Shown one piece after another: positions 1 to 6,647 of a stretch of 15,167 nucleotides of DNA. Under the pieces are notes generated by a model. It saw only the letters and a program-made list of their open reading frames with translations. It was not told the DNA's origin and did no database searches. Position numbers and translations under genes: made by a program. Numbering within the stretch: position 1 is the first letter of the stretch; every line of letters begins with the position of its first letter. The DNA comes from Scatomorpha gallistercoris (GTDB taxonomy: Bacteria; Bacillota; Clostridia; Oscillospirales; Oscillospiraceae), in assembly GCA_018713005.1 (NCBI GenBank), contig DVFX01000036.1, positions 1 to 15,167 of the forward strand, given 5' to 3'.

Positions 1-904
1 GCATAACACCGAAGCAGGTTATAAAACGGTGATCAATATTATCACGAAAGAGAGCTTTGGCCAGCAACGGATCGACAAGGTAAAACCATCCGATGCCAGG
101 GCATGGCTTATCAAGCTGCAAAAGGATGGAAGGAGTTACAGTTCTATTCATTCCATTCGAGGTGTTGTGAGGCCGGCATTTCAAATGGCGGTAGATGACG
201 ATTTGATACGCAAAAATCCATTTGAATTTCAACTTGCTACTGTTATTGTCAATGACAGCGTAACAAGAGAAGCTATTACACGAAAGCAAGAGAGAGCATT
301 CTTAGAATTTGTCAAGAATGATAAGCACTTTGCAAAATACTATGAGGGTATTTACATCCTGTTTAAGACCGGCCTGCGAATCTCTGAATTTGTCGGCCTG
401 ACGATCCAGGACATCGACCTGCAAAATCGGACGATCAATGTCAATCATCAGTTGCAGCGCACCAGGACTATGGAGTACATCATTGAAGATACCAAGACGA
501 ATGCGGGAACCCGGATACTCCCTATGACCGATGATGTTTATGAGTGCTTCAAGCGTATTCTGGAAAACAGAGCAAAACCGAAACTGGAGCCGATGATCGG
601 CGGTAAGACAGGCTTTCTGTACCTGGATAAAAACGGACGCCCGATGGTGGCAATGCACTGGGAAAAATACTTCCAGCATATCTGCCAGAAGTACAACCGC
701 ATTTACAGAGTGCAAATGCCAAAGGTCACACCTCATGTATGCAGGCATACTTATTGTTCCAATATGGCAAAGAGCGGCATGAACCCCAAGACACTGCAAT
801 ACCTCATGGGACATTCGGACATTGGGGTGACATTGAACACCTACACCCATTTGAGCTTTGAGGATGCCGAAACCGAGCTGAAAAGGGTCGCAAACGGCGA
901 GTAG
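1..904 (+). CDS. Tn916/Tn1549-type tyrosine recombinase (integrase), 5'-truncated by window edge
   Basis: This is a site-specific recombinase that integrates and excises a conjugative transposon. The frame is open to the first base (first full codon at 2), so the gene begins upstream; the GTG at 29 is only an internal codon. Counting from that GTG, the catalytic set of the family is visible: Arg117 in TGLRISE, His236 and Arg239 in HVCRHTY, His262 in GHSD, and the nucleophile Tyr272 in NTYTHL. The stretch SGMNPKTLQYLMGHSDIGVT is the hallmark of Tn916-like Int proteins. The part seen covers the end of the core-binding domain (to about 75) and the whole catalytic domain. The arm-binding domain is off the left edge. 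Its base composition is clearly less GC-rich than the genes from 1068 on, as expected for a transferred element. The gene reads toward the element end, as in Tn916. The family call is sure; the exact element is unknown. Confidence 0.93.
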   Translation, partial: HNTEAGYKTVINIITKESFGQQRIDKVKPSDARAWLIKLQKDGRSYSSIHSIRGVVRPAFQMAVDDDLIRKNPFEFQLATVIVNDSVTREAITRKQERAFLEFVKNDKHFAKYYEGIYILFKTGLRISEFVGLTIQDIDLQNRTINVNHQLQRTRTMEYIIEDTKTNAGTRILPMTDDVYECFKRILENRAKPKLEPMIGGKTGFLYLDKNGRPMVAMHWEKYFQHICQKYNRIYRVQMPKVTPHVCRHTYCSNMAKSGMNPKTLQYLMGHSDIGVTLNTYTHLSFEDAETELKRVANGE

Positions 905-951
905 TAAAACCGCAAAATCGAGGCCAATTTACTACTTTTTGTACTACTTTT
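899..951. repeat. Integrase arm-type repeats (DR2-like) at the element end
   Basis: Three copies of a core AGTAGTA motif lie at and just after the int stop codon. One is on the plus strand at 899-910 (GAGTAGTAAAAC, overlapping the stop). Two are on the minus strand, at 926-937 (AAGTAGTAAATT) and 941-951 (AAAAGTAGTAC). From memory, the N-terminal domain of Tn916 Int binds DR2 repeats containing AGTAGTAAAT near the element ends, which matches closely. The location beside int supports an arm-site role. This assignment rests on motif recall, not on a search. Confidence 0.6.
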
Positions 952-1067
952 AGGGGTCACGATATGCTGATTTATGCCACGATATGCCAAGGCAACGAAA
1001 AGGAGCTCATCTCTTAAAAACCCTTATATATCAAGGAAAATCAGTGATTTCAAGGAGTTTCAGATAG
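952..1067. other. Probable junction between integrative element and chromosome
   Basis: Composition switches here from AT-richer element DNA to the GC-rich chromosome. A direct repeat CACGATATGC occurs at 958-967 and 978-987, and TCAAGGA occurs at 1031-1037 and 1050-1056. An imperfect dyad (CCTT, 7 bases, AAGG) at about 1023-1037 could be a crossover core. The ribosome site AAGGAG of the next gene is at 1052-1057, so the boundary must lie upstream of it, or the element supplies that ribosome site. The exact attachment core cannot be fixed from one end. Confidence 0.45.
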
Positions 1068-1520
1068 ATGAAAAAAATTTTGTTCGTCTGCCACGGCAAC
1101 ATATGCCGGAGTCCGATGGCGGAGTTTATGTTCAAGGACATGGTAAAGAAGGCCGGGCGCGAGGATGAATTCCACATCGCGTCGGCGGCAACGTCCTACG
1201 AGGAGGTGGGCAACGGCGTCTACCCTCCCGCGCGCAAGAAGCTCGCCGAGCACGGCATAGGCTGCTCCGGGCACACCGCGCACCGCATGACCCACGGCGA
1301 GTATGACGAGTACGACTACATCGTCTGCATGGACAACGCAAACCTCCGCAACCTGCGCCGCATGACGGACGGCGATCCCGACGGCAAAATCTCGCTCATG
1401 CTCGACCACGCCGGGCGCAGCGGCCAGGAAGTGGCGGACCCATGGTACACCGGCGACTTCGAGGCCACCTGGCGGGACCTCTACGAAGGCCTGTCCGGCC
1501 TGTTGAGCGAGCTTGGATAA
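1068..1520 (+). CDS. Low-molecular-weight protein tyrosine phosphatase
   Basis: This cytosolic enzyme removes phosphate from phosphotyrosine (in some bacteria phosphoarginine) through a cysteinyl-phosphate intermediate. The P-loop CHGNICRS sits at the N terminus, with nucleophile Cys8 and phosphate-binding Arg14 (C-x5-R). The general acid is Asp124 in the DPWYTGDF loop. At 150 residues it is the normal family length, with no extension. The ATG at 1068 has AAGGAG 10 bases upstream, and the P-loop position fixes the start. It stands alone between the integrative element end and a 20-bp inverted repeat that may terminate it. No polysaccharide or kinase gene lies nearby to suggest a substrate. 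Its upstream promoter region may have been replaced by the inserted element. Confidence 0.93.
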   Translation: MKKILFVCHGNICRSPMAEFMFKDMVKKAGREDEFHIASAATSYEEVGNGVYPPARKKLAEHGIGCSGHTAHRMTHGEYDEYDYIVCMDNANLRNLRRMTDGDPDGKISLMLDHAGRSGQEVADPWYTGDFEATWRDLYEGLSGLLSELG

Positions 1521-1540
1521 GCTGGAAGCTGATATGAACG

Positions 1541-1584
1541 AATAGCAAGGGATATGTTCATAACTGAACATATCCCTTGCTATT
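1541..1584. terminator. Perfect 20-bp inverted repeat, terminator-like
   Basis: Two 20-base arms (1541-1560 and 1565-1584) are exactly complementary around a TAAC loop, 21 bases after the phosphatase stop. An outer AGCTGA (1527-1532) pairs with TCAGCT (1595-1600). Only a short T run follows (TATTTT, partly inside the arm), so this is less typical than the other terminators in the window. Termination is the simplest role, but the unusual perfection could reflect a repeat element or an inverted duplication. Confidence 0.6.
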
Positions 1585-1723
1585 TTGCCATTATTCAGCT
1601 CATGGAACTCCGGCACATGCTCATCCGTCAGCCGCGAGCCGCGTTTATAGTGCATTTAAAATTATGCAAATTATCTATGGTTAAATAGATGACGATTATG
1701 TTGTCAAAATCACAACCTCTGTT
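1585..1723. other. Intergenic, no supported gene; possible minus-strand gene remnant
   Basis: No supported gene lies between the inverted repeat and the end of the LysR gene. On the minus strand, 1655 to about 1562 reads as a short, protein-like stretch (YKRGSRLTDEHVPEFHEL, then KIARDMF) that resembles the start of a helix-turn-helix segment. It has no ribosome site and runs straight into the inverted repeat. It may be a decayed fragment. The rest is AT-rich, with nothing recognised. Confidence 0.3.
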
Positions 1724-2629
1724 TTAAGCATGTTGACCAATATAGTCGGAGCAGGTGTCAAGGACGTATTTCCGGAAGTTGGTCACCGCCGGGGACATGT
1801 AGCCGCCGCGCTGTGAAATCATGTAAAAGTTGCGCTCCCAGCTGGGGCTGGCGAGCTGGATTATCTTCACGTCGAGGCGCAGCAGCAGCTCCATGTATGG
1901 GACGATACCGATGCCGAAGCCCTGCGCAACCAGCCCGGCGACGACCTGGTCCTCCGCTGTCTCGTATGCTATCTTGGGCTCCGCGCCGATGCGCGTGAAG
2001 AGCTCGTCGACCACCTGGCGCATGCCGGAGCGCTTTGAGAAGAACACCTGCTTAAAAGGCAGGGTGTCCGCCAAATCCACGCTGTGCCGCTTTGCCAAAG
2101 GGTGACCGCGCGGCACAATGAGGACTATGTCCTGGTTAGTCACCGCTACGGCGTCAAAATTCGCGCTTTCGGGCGGTTTTGAGGCGAAAACCAGGTCATA
2201 TTTCCGCTCCGTGAGGCCCGTCAGCAGATCACCGGTGAGGCCTGTACCCGTCGCAAAGGTGAAGCGTATGTCGCGGCCCGGGTTCTGCTCGAGGAAGCCG
2301 CGCGCGAGTCTCGGCACGAACTCCACGCCCAGAGTGCGCAGGAAGCCCAGGCGTATGAGGCCCTCGCCACGCGCCTCGCGCTTGAGCACATCCACGCCCG
2401 AGTCCAGCGTCGAGAGCGCCCGCTCCGCCGTCTCGAGGAACTCCCGGCCGAAGCGCGTCAGCTCCGTATTCCGGCCCGAACGCTCAAAAAGCGGCAGCCC
2501 CAGCTCGTTCTCCAGCTGCGTGATGGCGTGGCTCAGGCTGGGCTGCGTGATGCACAGCTCCTCAGCCGCGCGCGTGTAGTGCTTCGTGTGCGCCAGCTTG
2601 ACAAAATAGCGCAGGTGGAACAGGTTCAT
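1724..2629 (-). CDS. LysR-type transcriptional regulator of the divergent hydroaromatic operon
   Basis: The protein is a 301-residue DNA-binding regulator with the usual LysR layout. The N-terminal winged helix-turn-helix covers about residues 1-60, with the family signature running from YTRAAEELCITQPSLSHAIT to LGLPLFERSG. A linker helix follows, then a periplasmic-binding-protein-like effector domain from about 90 to the end. The start chosen is the ATG at 2629, because GGAGGAG (2635-2641) lies 5 bases upstream. An in-frame GTG at 2635 overlaps that ribosome site and is unlikely. The gene is divergent from the shikimate dehydrogenase-like operon, across a 145-base gap that contains a LysR-type T-N11-A dyad. 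The normal inference is that it activates that operon in response to a pathway compound (shikimate, quinate or a derivative). The effector is not readable from the sequence. Confidence 0.93.
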   Translation of the reverse strand: MNLFHLRYFVKLAHTKHYTRAAEELCITQPSLSHAITQLENELGLPLFERSGRNTELTRFGREFLETAERALSTLDSGVDVLKREARGEGLIRLGFLRTLGVEFVPRLARGFLEQNPGRDIRFTFATGTGLTGDLLTGLTERKYDLVFASKPPESANFDAVAVTNQDIVLIVPRGHPLAKRHSVDLADTLPFKQVFFSKRSGMRQVVDELFTRIGAEPKIAYETAEDQVVAGLVAQGFGIGIVPYMELLLRLDVKIIQLASPSWERNFYMISQRGGYMSPAVTNFRKYVLDTCSDYIGQHA

Positions 2630-2650
2630 GTACACTCCTCCAGTGCCCTT

Positions 2651-2679
2651 ATTCTACCACATTCGATAGATGAAATCTA
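2651..2679 (-). promoter_or_regulatory. Putative lysR promoter
   Basis: On the minus strand the -10 TAGAAT (2656-2651) is preceded by TGG, giving an extended -10. A weak -35, TAGATT (2679-2674), lies 17 bases upstream and overlaps one half of the LysR dyad, which would allow autorepression. The same 12-mer TATTCTACCACA (plus-strand sense) also precedes the deacylase gene at 9451-9462. The predicted leader is only about 15 bases. Confidence 0.5.
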
Positions 2680-2680
2680 T
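2666..2680. promoter_or_regulatory. LysR-type operator (T-N11-A dyad)
   Basis: A perfect dyad, ATAGAT-GAA-ATCTAT, contains T-N11-A, the core of LysR recognition sites. Its centre (2673) is about 64 bases before the predicted start of the divergent operon transcript. That is the classic position of the LysR recognition site at activated promoters. It also overlaps the lysR -35 region. Confidence 0.72.
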
Positions 2681-2701
2681 AGTTTGCTAAATTTTATTTA
2701 T

Positions 2702-2730
2702 TTGTTAAAAGCTCGACACAGTGCTATGCT
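2702..2730 (+). promoter_or_regulatory. Sigma-A-type promoter of the hydroaromatic operon
   Basis: The -35 TTGTTA (2702-2707) and -10 TATGCT (2725-2730) are separated by 17 bases, with transcription expected to start near 2737. Both hexamers deviate from consensus, as is common for activator-dependent promoters. The LysR dyad upstream fits this promoter. Confidence 0.65.
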
Positions 2731-2774
2731 CGCATCGTAAACAACCGGCCGAGAGGCGGAAAGGATAGAGACAC

Positions 2775-3638
2775 ATGAACATTGACGGACACACCAGGCT
2801 GCTCGGGCTCATCGGCACACCCGTGGGCCACTCCAAATCCCCCGCGATGTACAACTACTGCTTTGAGAAGTACGGACTCAACTGCGCCTACCTCGCCTTC
2901 GACGTACCGATGGAGAAGGTTGCCGACGCCGTGAACGCCCTGCGCACCTTCAACGTAATGGGCGCGAACGTCACGATGCCGCTCAAGAACGCGGTCATCC
3001 CCTACCTGGACGAAGTGAGCGCCGCCAGCCAGGCTATCGGAAGCGTCAACACAATAGTGAACAAGGACGGCAAGCTCATCGGCTACGTCACCGACGGCAT
3101 GGGCTACACCGGCGAGCTCAGGCGCGGCGGCGTGGAGATAGCCGGCAAGACCGTCACCCTGCTGGGCGCGGGCGGAGCCGCCAGCGCGATTGCTATAGAG
3201 GCCGCGCTCGAGGGCGCAAAGGAGATACGCGTGTTCAACAAGCGCGACGCCTTCTGGGAGAGAGCGCTGCACAACCTCGAGACCATCGGCAAGGCCGCCC
3301 CGGCGTGCAAAATAAGCCTCAACGACCTCGACGACGCCGACGCGCTGCGCGCGAGCATTGAGGGCAGCGACATCCTCACCAACGCCACCCGCGTGGGCAT
3401 GAAGCCCATGGACGACCAGAGCCTTATCACCGACACCACGATGCTGCGTCCCGGCCTCATCGTCACCGACGTGGTGTACGACCCCGAGGAGACCAAGCTG
3501 CTCCGCGAGGCCAAGGCCGCCGGCTGCAAGACCTTCGACGGCCTGGGAATGCTGGTTGAGCAGGGCGCCGCCAGCTTCAAGCTCTACACCGGCCTGGACA
3601 TGCCCGTCGCCGAAGTCTGCGACGCAATATACAGATAA
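2775..3638 (+). CDS. aroE: Shikimate/quinate dehydrogenase, YdiB-like AroE family (paralogue 1)
   Basis: The protein is an NAD(P)-dependent dehydrogenase interconverting shikimate (or quinate) and its 3-dehydro form. The 287 residues match the AroE family. Substrate-site residues are in place: Ser20 and Ser22 (GHSKSP), catalytic Lys71 (TMPLK), Asn92, Asp107 and Gln263. The nucleotide site has GAGGA (131-135), then NKRD (155-158) followed by AFWERA. From memory, E. coli YdiB has a similar NRRD-EFF loop and can use NAD, while biosynthetic AroE has NRT and uses NADP. Asp158 therefore favours NAD use. The ATG at 2775 has GGAAAGGA 9 bases upstream. It is the first gene after the LysR-controlled promoter, and the transporter starts 19 bases after its stop. 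The catabolic context argues against a housekeeping AroE. Paralogue 2 lies at 5778. Confidence 0.88.
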   Translation: MNIDGHTRLLGLIGTPVGHSKSPAMYNYCFEKYGLNCAYLAFDVPMEKVADAVNALRTFNVMGANVTMPLKNAVIPYLDEVSAASQAIGSVNTIVNKDGKLIGYVTDGMGYTGELRRGGVEIAGKTVTLLGAGGAASAIAIEAALEGAKEIRVFNKRDAFWERALHNLETIGKAAPACKISLNDLDDADALRASIEGSDILTNATRVGMKPMDDQSLITDTTMLRPGLIVTDVVYDPEETKLLREAKAAGCKTFDGLGMLVEQGAASFKLYTGLDMPVAEVCDAIYR

Positions 3639-3657
3639 AGCAAGCGAGGAAAAAGAG

Positions 3658-4872
3658 ATGAGCATGAAGAAATACTACCCCACAGCCTTTGCGCTGTACA
3701 TGACCTACTTTGTCCTCGGCGTCGCCAGCTCCATCATGAGCCACTACAAGCAGGAGCTCGCCGCCCTCTGGGGCAGCTCCCTGCTGGCTGACGGCACCTA
3801 TGACGTCTCCGGCGTCCTCGCGGTCATCGCCGCTCTCGGCCTCGGCCGCCTGATCACCTATCCCTTCGCCGGCCCCATCTCCGACCGCTTCGGCCGCCGC
3901 GTACCCGCGCTCATAGGCTGCGCATGCTACCTCGTGTTCTTCGGAGCAGTGTGCTTCACGCACAACTATGTGGTGGCCTACATACTCGGCATCGTCGCAG
4001 GCGCGGCCAACGGCTTCCTGGACGTTAGCATCACGCCCAGCTGCATGGAGATATTCAAGGAAAAGGGCACTATAGCGAACATATTCACTAAGCTCTCCAT
4101 TTCCATCGCGCAGTTCCTGCTGCCCTTCGCGATAGGCTTTGTCGCCGCGGAAGCCCTGCCCTTCTCCACCATCTTCATCTTCTGCGCCGTGCTCATCGCC
4201 GTCGTCGGCGTCGCCCTCATCTTCCTGCCCTTCCCGCCGTATGAGCGCGCCGTGAAGGTCAAGGGCGAGAAGAAAGAGCGCATGAAGTTCACCCCCAGCG
4301 CCATCATTCTCATAATCCTCGGCTTTACCACATCCACCACCTTCATGATTTGGCTCAACTGCTACCAGGAGCTGGCCATCTCCTACGGCATCGCAGACCC
4401 CAGCCGCGTCCAGTCCCTGTACTCCATAGGTATCGTACTGGCCCTGTTCGTCAACGCCGCGCTGCTGGCCAAGGGGCTCAAGCCCAGCAAGATACTGGTC
4501 ATCTACCCCTCTGTCAGCGTTGTCACCCTGGTCGCCGTGCTGCTTGTGCAGCAGCCCTGGATCTGCTACCCCGCAGGCTTCCTGATGGGCTTCTTCGCCG
4601 CAGGCGGCGTGCTGCAGCTCGTGACCAGCGTCGCGGTCGAGATGTTCCCCAAAAACCGCGCCGTCATGACCAGCATAGTCATGATATCCTCCTCCATCGC
4701 CAACTACGCCGTACTGAGCATCGCCGGCCTGCTGACCAACATCGGCGGAGCCAACGGCCCGAAGCTCATCATGATCTTCAACATCGCCGTGACCGTCATC
4801 GGCATCGTCCTGGCCGTCATACTCAACGCGAGATTCGACAAGGATTTTCAGAGAGATACCACAACCGCTTAA
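3658..4872 (+). CDS. MFS transporter, YdiM/YdiN-like; probable shikimate/quinate uptake
   Basis: The protein is a 404-residue inner-membrane permease of the major facilitator superfamily. About 12 hydrophobic segments are visible in two halves, split by a basic cytoplasmic loop at about 195-212 (KVKGEKKERMK). Motif A, GPISDRFGRR, lies at 72-81 between helices 2 and 3. The start PTAFALYMTYFVLG and the AGAANGFLDVSITPSCMEIF stretch (114-133) resemble E. coli YdiM as I recall it. The ydiM/ydiN genes lie beside ydiB and aroD in that genome. The start at ATG 3658 has GAGGA 7 bases upstream; the longer open frame back to 3556 overlaps the previous gene and lacks a site. Position between AroE-type genes suggests it imports the hydroaromatic substrate. 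The substrate itself is inferred. Confidence 0.87.
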   Translation: MSMKKYYPTAFALYMTYFVLGVASSIMSHYKQELAALWGSSLLADGTYDVSGVLAVIAALGLGRLITYPFAGPISDRFGRRVPALIGCACYLVFFGAVCFTHNYVVAYILGIVAGAANGFLDVSITPSCMEIFKEKGTIANIFTKLSISIAQFLLPFAIGFVAAEALPFSTIFIFCAVLIAVVGVALIFLPFPPYERAVKVKGEKKERMKFTPSAIILIILGFTTSTTFMIWLNCYQELAISYGIADPSRVQSLYSIGIVLALFVNAALLAKGLKPSKILVIYPSVSVVTLVAVLLVQQPWICYPAGFLMGFFAAGGVLQLVTSVAVEMFPKNRAVMTSIVMISSSIANYAVLSIAGLLTNIGGANGPKLIMIFNIAVTVIGIVLAVILNARFDKDFQRDTTTA

Positions 4873-4902
4873 GAGAGAAATAATTTAGGGAGGAAAACAA
4901 AA

Positions 4903-5748
4903 ATGAGCAAGACCAATCCCGTAACCGTAAGCAGCTGGACGCTCGGCGACCAGTGCAAGTTTGAAGAGCGCGTCGCCGCGGCGAAGGCCGCCGGTTTCGA
5001 GGGCATCGGCCTGCGCGCCGAGACCTACGTCGACGCCCTGGCCGAGGGCCTGCACGACGAGGACATCCTCGCCATCCTTGAGAAGTACGGCATCGCCGTG
5101 ACCGAGGTCGAGTACATCACCCTCTGGGCCGAGGATCACCGCAGCTACGAGCAGATGTACAAGGAGCAGGTATGCTTCCACATGTGCGAGCTCTTCGGCG
5201 TAAACCACATCAACTGCGGCCTTATGGAGAAGTACAGCGTCGAGCACGACGCGAAGAAGCTCGCCGAGCTGTGCCGGCGCGCGGGCAAGTACACCATCGG
5301 CGTCGAGCCAATGCCCTACAGCGGCATCCCCGACGTGCGCACCGCCTGGGCGATAGTCAAGGGCAGCGGCGCGGAAAACGCCAAGCTCATTCTCGACTCC
5401 TGGCACTGGATTCGCGCCAACCAGCCCTTCGACCAGAGCCTGCTCGACGACATCCCGGCCGACAAGATAGTCTCCATCCAGCTCAACGACGTGCTGCCCC
5501 ACCCCTACGCCAAGGTCGTGCTCCGCGACGAGAGCATGCACGAGCGCGTCCTGCCCGGTAAGGGCTGCGGCGACACCGCCGGTTTCGTAAAGATGATCAA
5601 GGAAAAGGGCATCGACCCGAAGGTCGTCGGCGTCGAGGTCATAAACGACGAAATTCTCTCCACCGGCGTTGCCAACGCCGCCAAGGTGAACTTCGAGGCC
5701 ACCCAGGAAGTGCTCAAGGCCGCCTGGCCTGAGATGGCCGCCGAGTGA
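4903..5748 (+). CDS. Metal-dependent TIM-barrel enzyme (AP_endonuc_2 / sugar isomerase fold); candidate 3-dehydroshikimate dehydratase
   Basis: The 281-residue protein has the xylose-isomerase-like TIM barrel shared by sugar-phosphate isomerases/epimerases and the AsbF/QuiC type of 3-dehydroshikimate dehydratase. Likely metal ligands follow the family order: Glu135 (GVEPMP), Asp165 with His168 (LDSWHW), Gln193 (SIQLND) and Glu245 (GVEVIND). The segment HERVLPGKGCGD (213-224) resembles the phosphate/carboxylate-binding loop R-x-x-PG-x-G. Ligand spacing is close to that recalled for QuiC/AsbF dehydratases, but hydroxypyruvate isomerases also carry Gln at the third position, so the fold alone does not decide function. 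Its position between two AroE-type genes favours dehydration of 3-dehydroshikimate to protocatechuate. The ATG at 4903 follows GGGAGG, and the gap to the transporter is 30 bases. An epimerase or isomerase acting on a ring polyol is the main alternative. Confidence 0.8.
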   Translation: MSKTNPVTVSSWTLGDQCKFEERVAAAKAAGFEGIGLRAETYVDALAEGLHDEDILAILEKYGIAVTEVEYITLWAEDHRSYEQMYKEQVCFHMCELFGVNHINCGLMEKYSVEHDAKKLAELCRRAGKYTIGVEPMPYSGIPDVRTAWAIVKGSGAENAKLILDSWHWIRANQPFDQSLLDDIPADKIVSIQLNDVLPHPYAKVVLRDESMHERVLPGKGCGDTAGFVKMIKEKGIDPKVVGVEVINDEILSTGVANAAKVNFEATQEVLKAAWPEMAAE

Positions 5749-5777
5749 GCGCGAAAATATCTACAGGAGGAAACAAC

Positions 5778-6647
5778 ATGAACATAGATGGACACACCAA
5801 GATGTACTGCCTCATCGGCAGCCCCGTGGGACACAGCGGCTCCCCCGCCATGTACAACTACAGCTTCGACCGCCTGGGCATCAACAGCGCCTACCTCGCC
5901 TACGACGTGCCTCTGGAGAAAACCGGCGAGGCCGTCGCCGCGCTCAAGCTGCTCGGCTGCGGCGGCTTCAACGTCACCATGCCCTGCAAGACCGAGGTCA
6001 CCAAGTACCTCGACCGTCTGAGCCCCGCCTGCGAGCTCATCGGCGCCAGCAACTGCGTTGTCGTCGAGCCCGACGGCACCCTCACCGGCCACAACACCGA
6101 CGGCCTGGGCTTCGTCGCCAACCTGCGCGTACACGGCGTTGACGTCAAGGGAGCCAGGATGGTCGTCCTCGGCGCAGGCGGCGCCGCCACCGCCGTCACG
6201 ATGCAGTCAGCCCTCGACGGCGCGGCCGAGATCCACATCTTCAACCGCAAGGGCTACACCTTCTACCCCAATGCCGAACTGACCGTCAAGAAGCTCGCCG
6301 AGCGCGTCCCGGGCTGCAAGGCCACCGTCACCGACCTCTTCGACACCGAGGCCCTGGCCGAGGCCGTGAAGAACTGCGACATACTCGTCAACGCCACCAA
6401 GGTCGGCATGGCCCCGCTGGACAAGGAGACCCTCATCGACAAGAGCCTCTTCCGCCATGACCTCGTGGTCTGCGACACGGTCTACAACCCCAAGGAGACC
6501 CGCATGATAGTCGAGGCCAAGGAGGCCGGGGTCAAGGCCGCTATCGGCGGCATCGGCATGCTGCTGCGCCAGGGCGTGGAGGGCTTCCGCCTCTACACCG
6601 GCCAGGAGATGCCCGCCGACGAGGTCATGGACAAGTTCTTTGCTTAA
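5778..6647 (+). CDS. aroE: Shikimate dehydrogenase family protein (paralogue 2)
   Basis: This second AroE-family dehydrogenase has 289 residues and opens with MNIDGHT like paralogue 1, so the two arose by duplication, then diverged. Ser20 and Ser22 (GHSGSP), Lys71 (TMPCK), Asn92, Asp108 (NTDG) and Gln265 preserve the substrate site. The nucleotide site has GAGGA (132-136), but the loop after the second strand is NRKG-YTFYPNAE (156-167). It lacks the acidic residue found in paralogue 1 (Asp158) and appears one residue longer, so cofactor use may differ. The start at ATG 5778 has AGGAGG 7 bases upstream; an upstream in-frame GTG at 5745 overlaps the previous gene's end. The gap to the TIM-barrel gene is 29 bases. 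It may oxidise a second substrate (quinate versus shikimate) or reduce the ketone made by the downstream ene-reductase. These roles are inferred. Confidence 0.88.
   Translation: MNIDGHTKMYCLIGSPVGHSGSPAMYNYSFDRLGINSAYLAYDVPLEKTGEAVAALKLLGCGGFNVTMPCKTEVTKYLDRLSPACELIGASNCVVVEPDGTLTGHNTDGLGFVANLRVHGVDVKGARMVVLGAGGAATAVTMQSALDGAAEIHIFNRKGYTFYPNAELTVKKLAERVPGCKATVTDLFDTEALAEAVKNCDILVNATKVGMAPLDKETLIDKSLFRHDLVVCDTVYNPKETRMIVEAKEAGVKAAIGGIGMLLRQGVEGFRLYTGQEMPADEVMDKFFA

Noticed and set aside
302..850. Long minus-strand open frame opposite the integrase, and many similar frames opposite other genes (for example 6768-8558 and 9611-10888 on the minus strand)
   Set aside because: These are shadow frames produced by high-GC codon bias. 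They have no ribosome sites, no recognisable domains and odd His/Val/Ala-rich compositions.
974..1168. Plus-strand frame of 64 codons across the element junction
   Set aside because: It runs into the phosphatase gene in another frame and has no ribosome site or family similarity; junction sequence only.
2633..2635. GTG as the LysR start codon
   Set aside because: It overlaps the GGAGGAG ribosome site; ATG at 2629 is correctly spaced.
3556..3657. N-terminal extension of the transporter frame back to 3556
   Set aside because: It overlaps the dehydrogenase gene out of frame, while ATG 3658 has GAGGA at 7 bases and gives a normal MFS N terminus.
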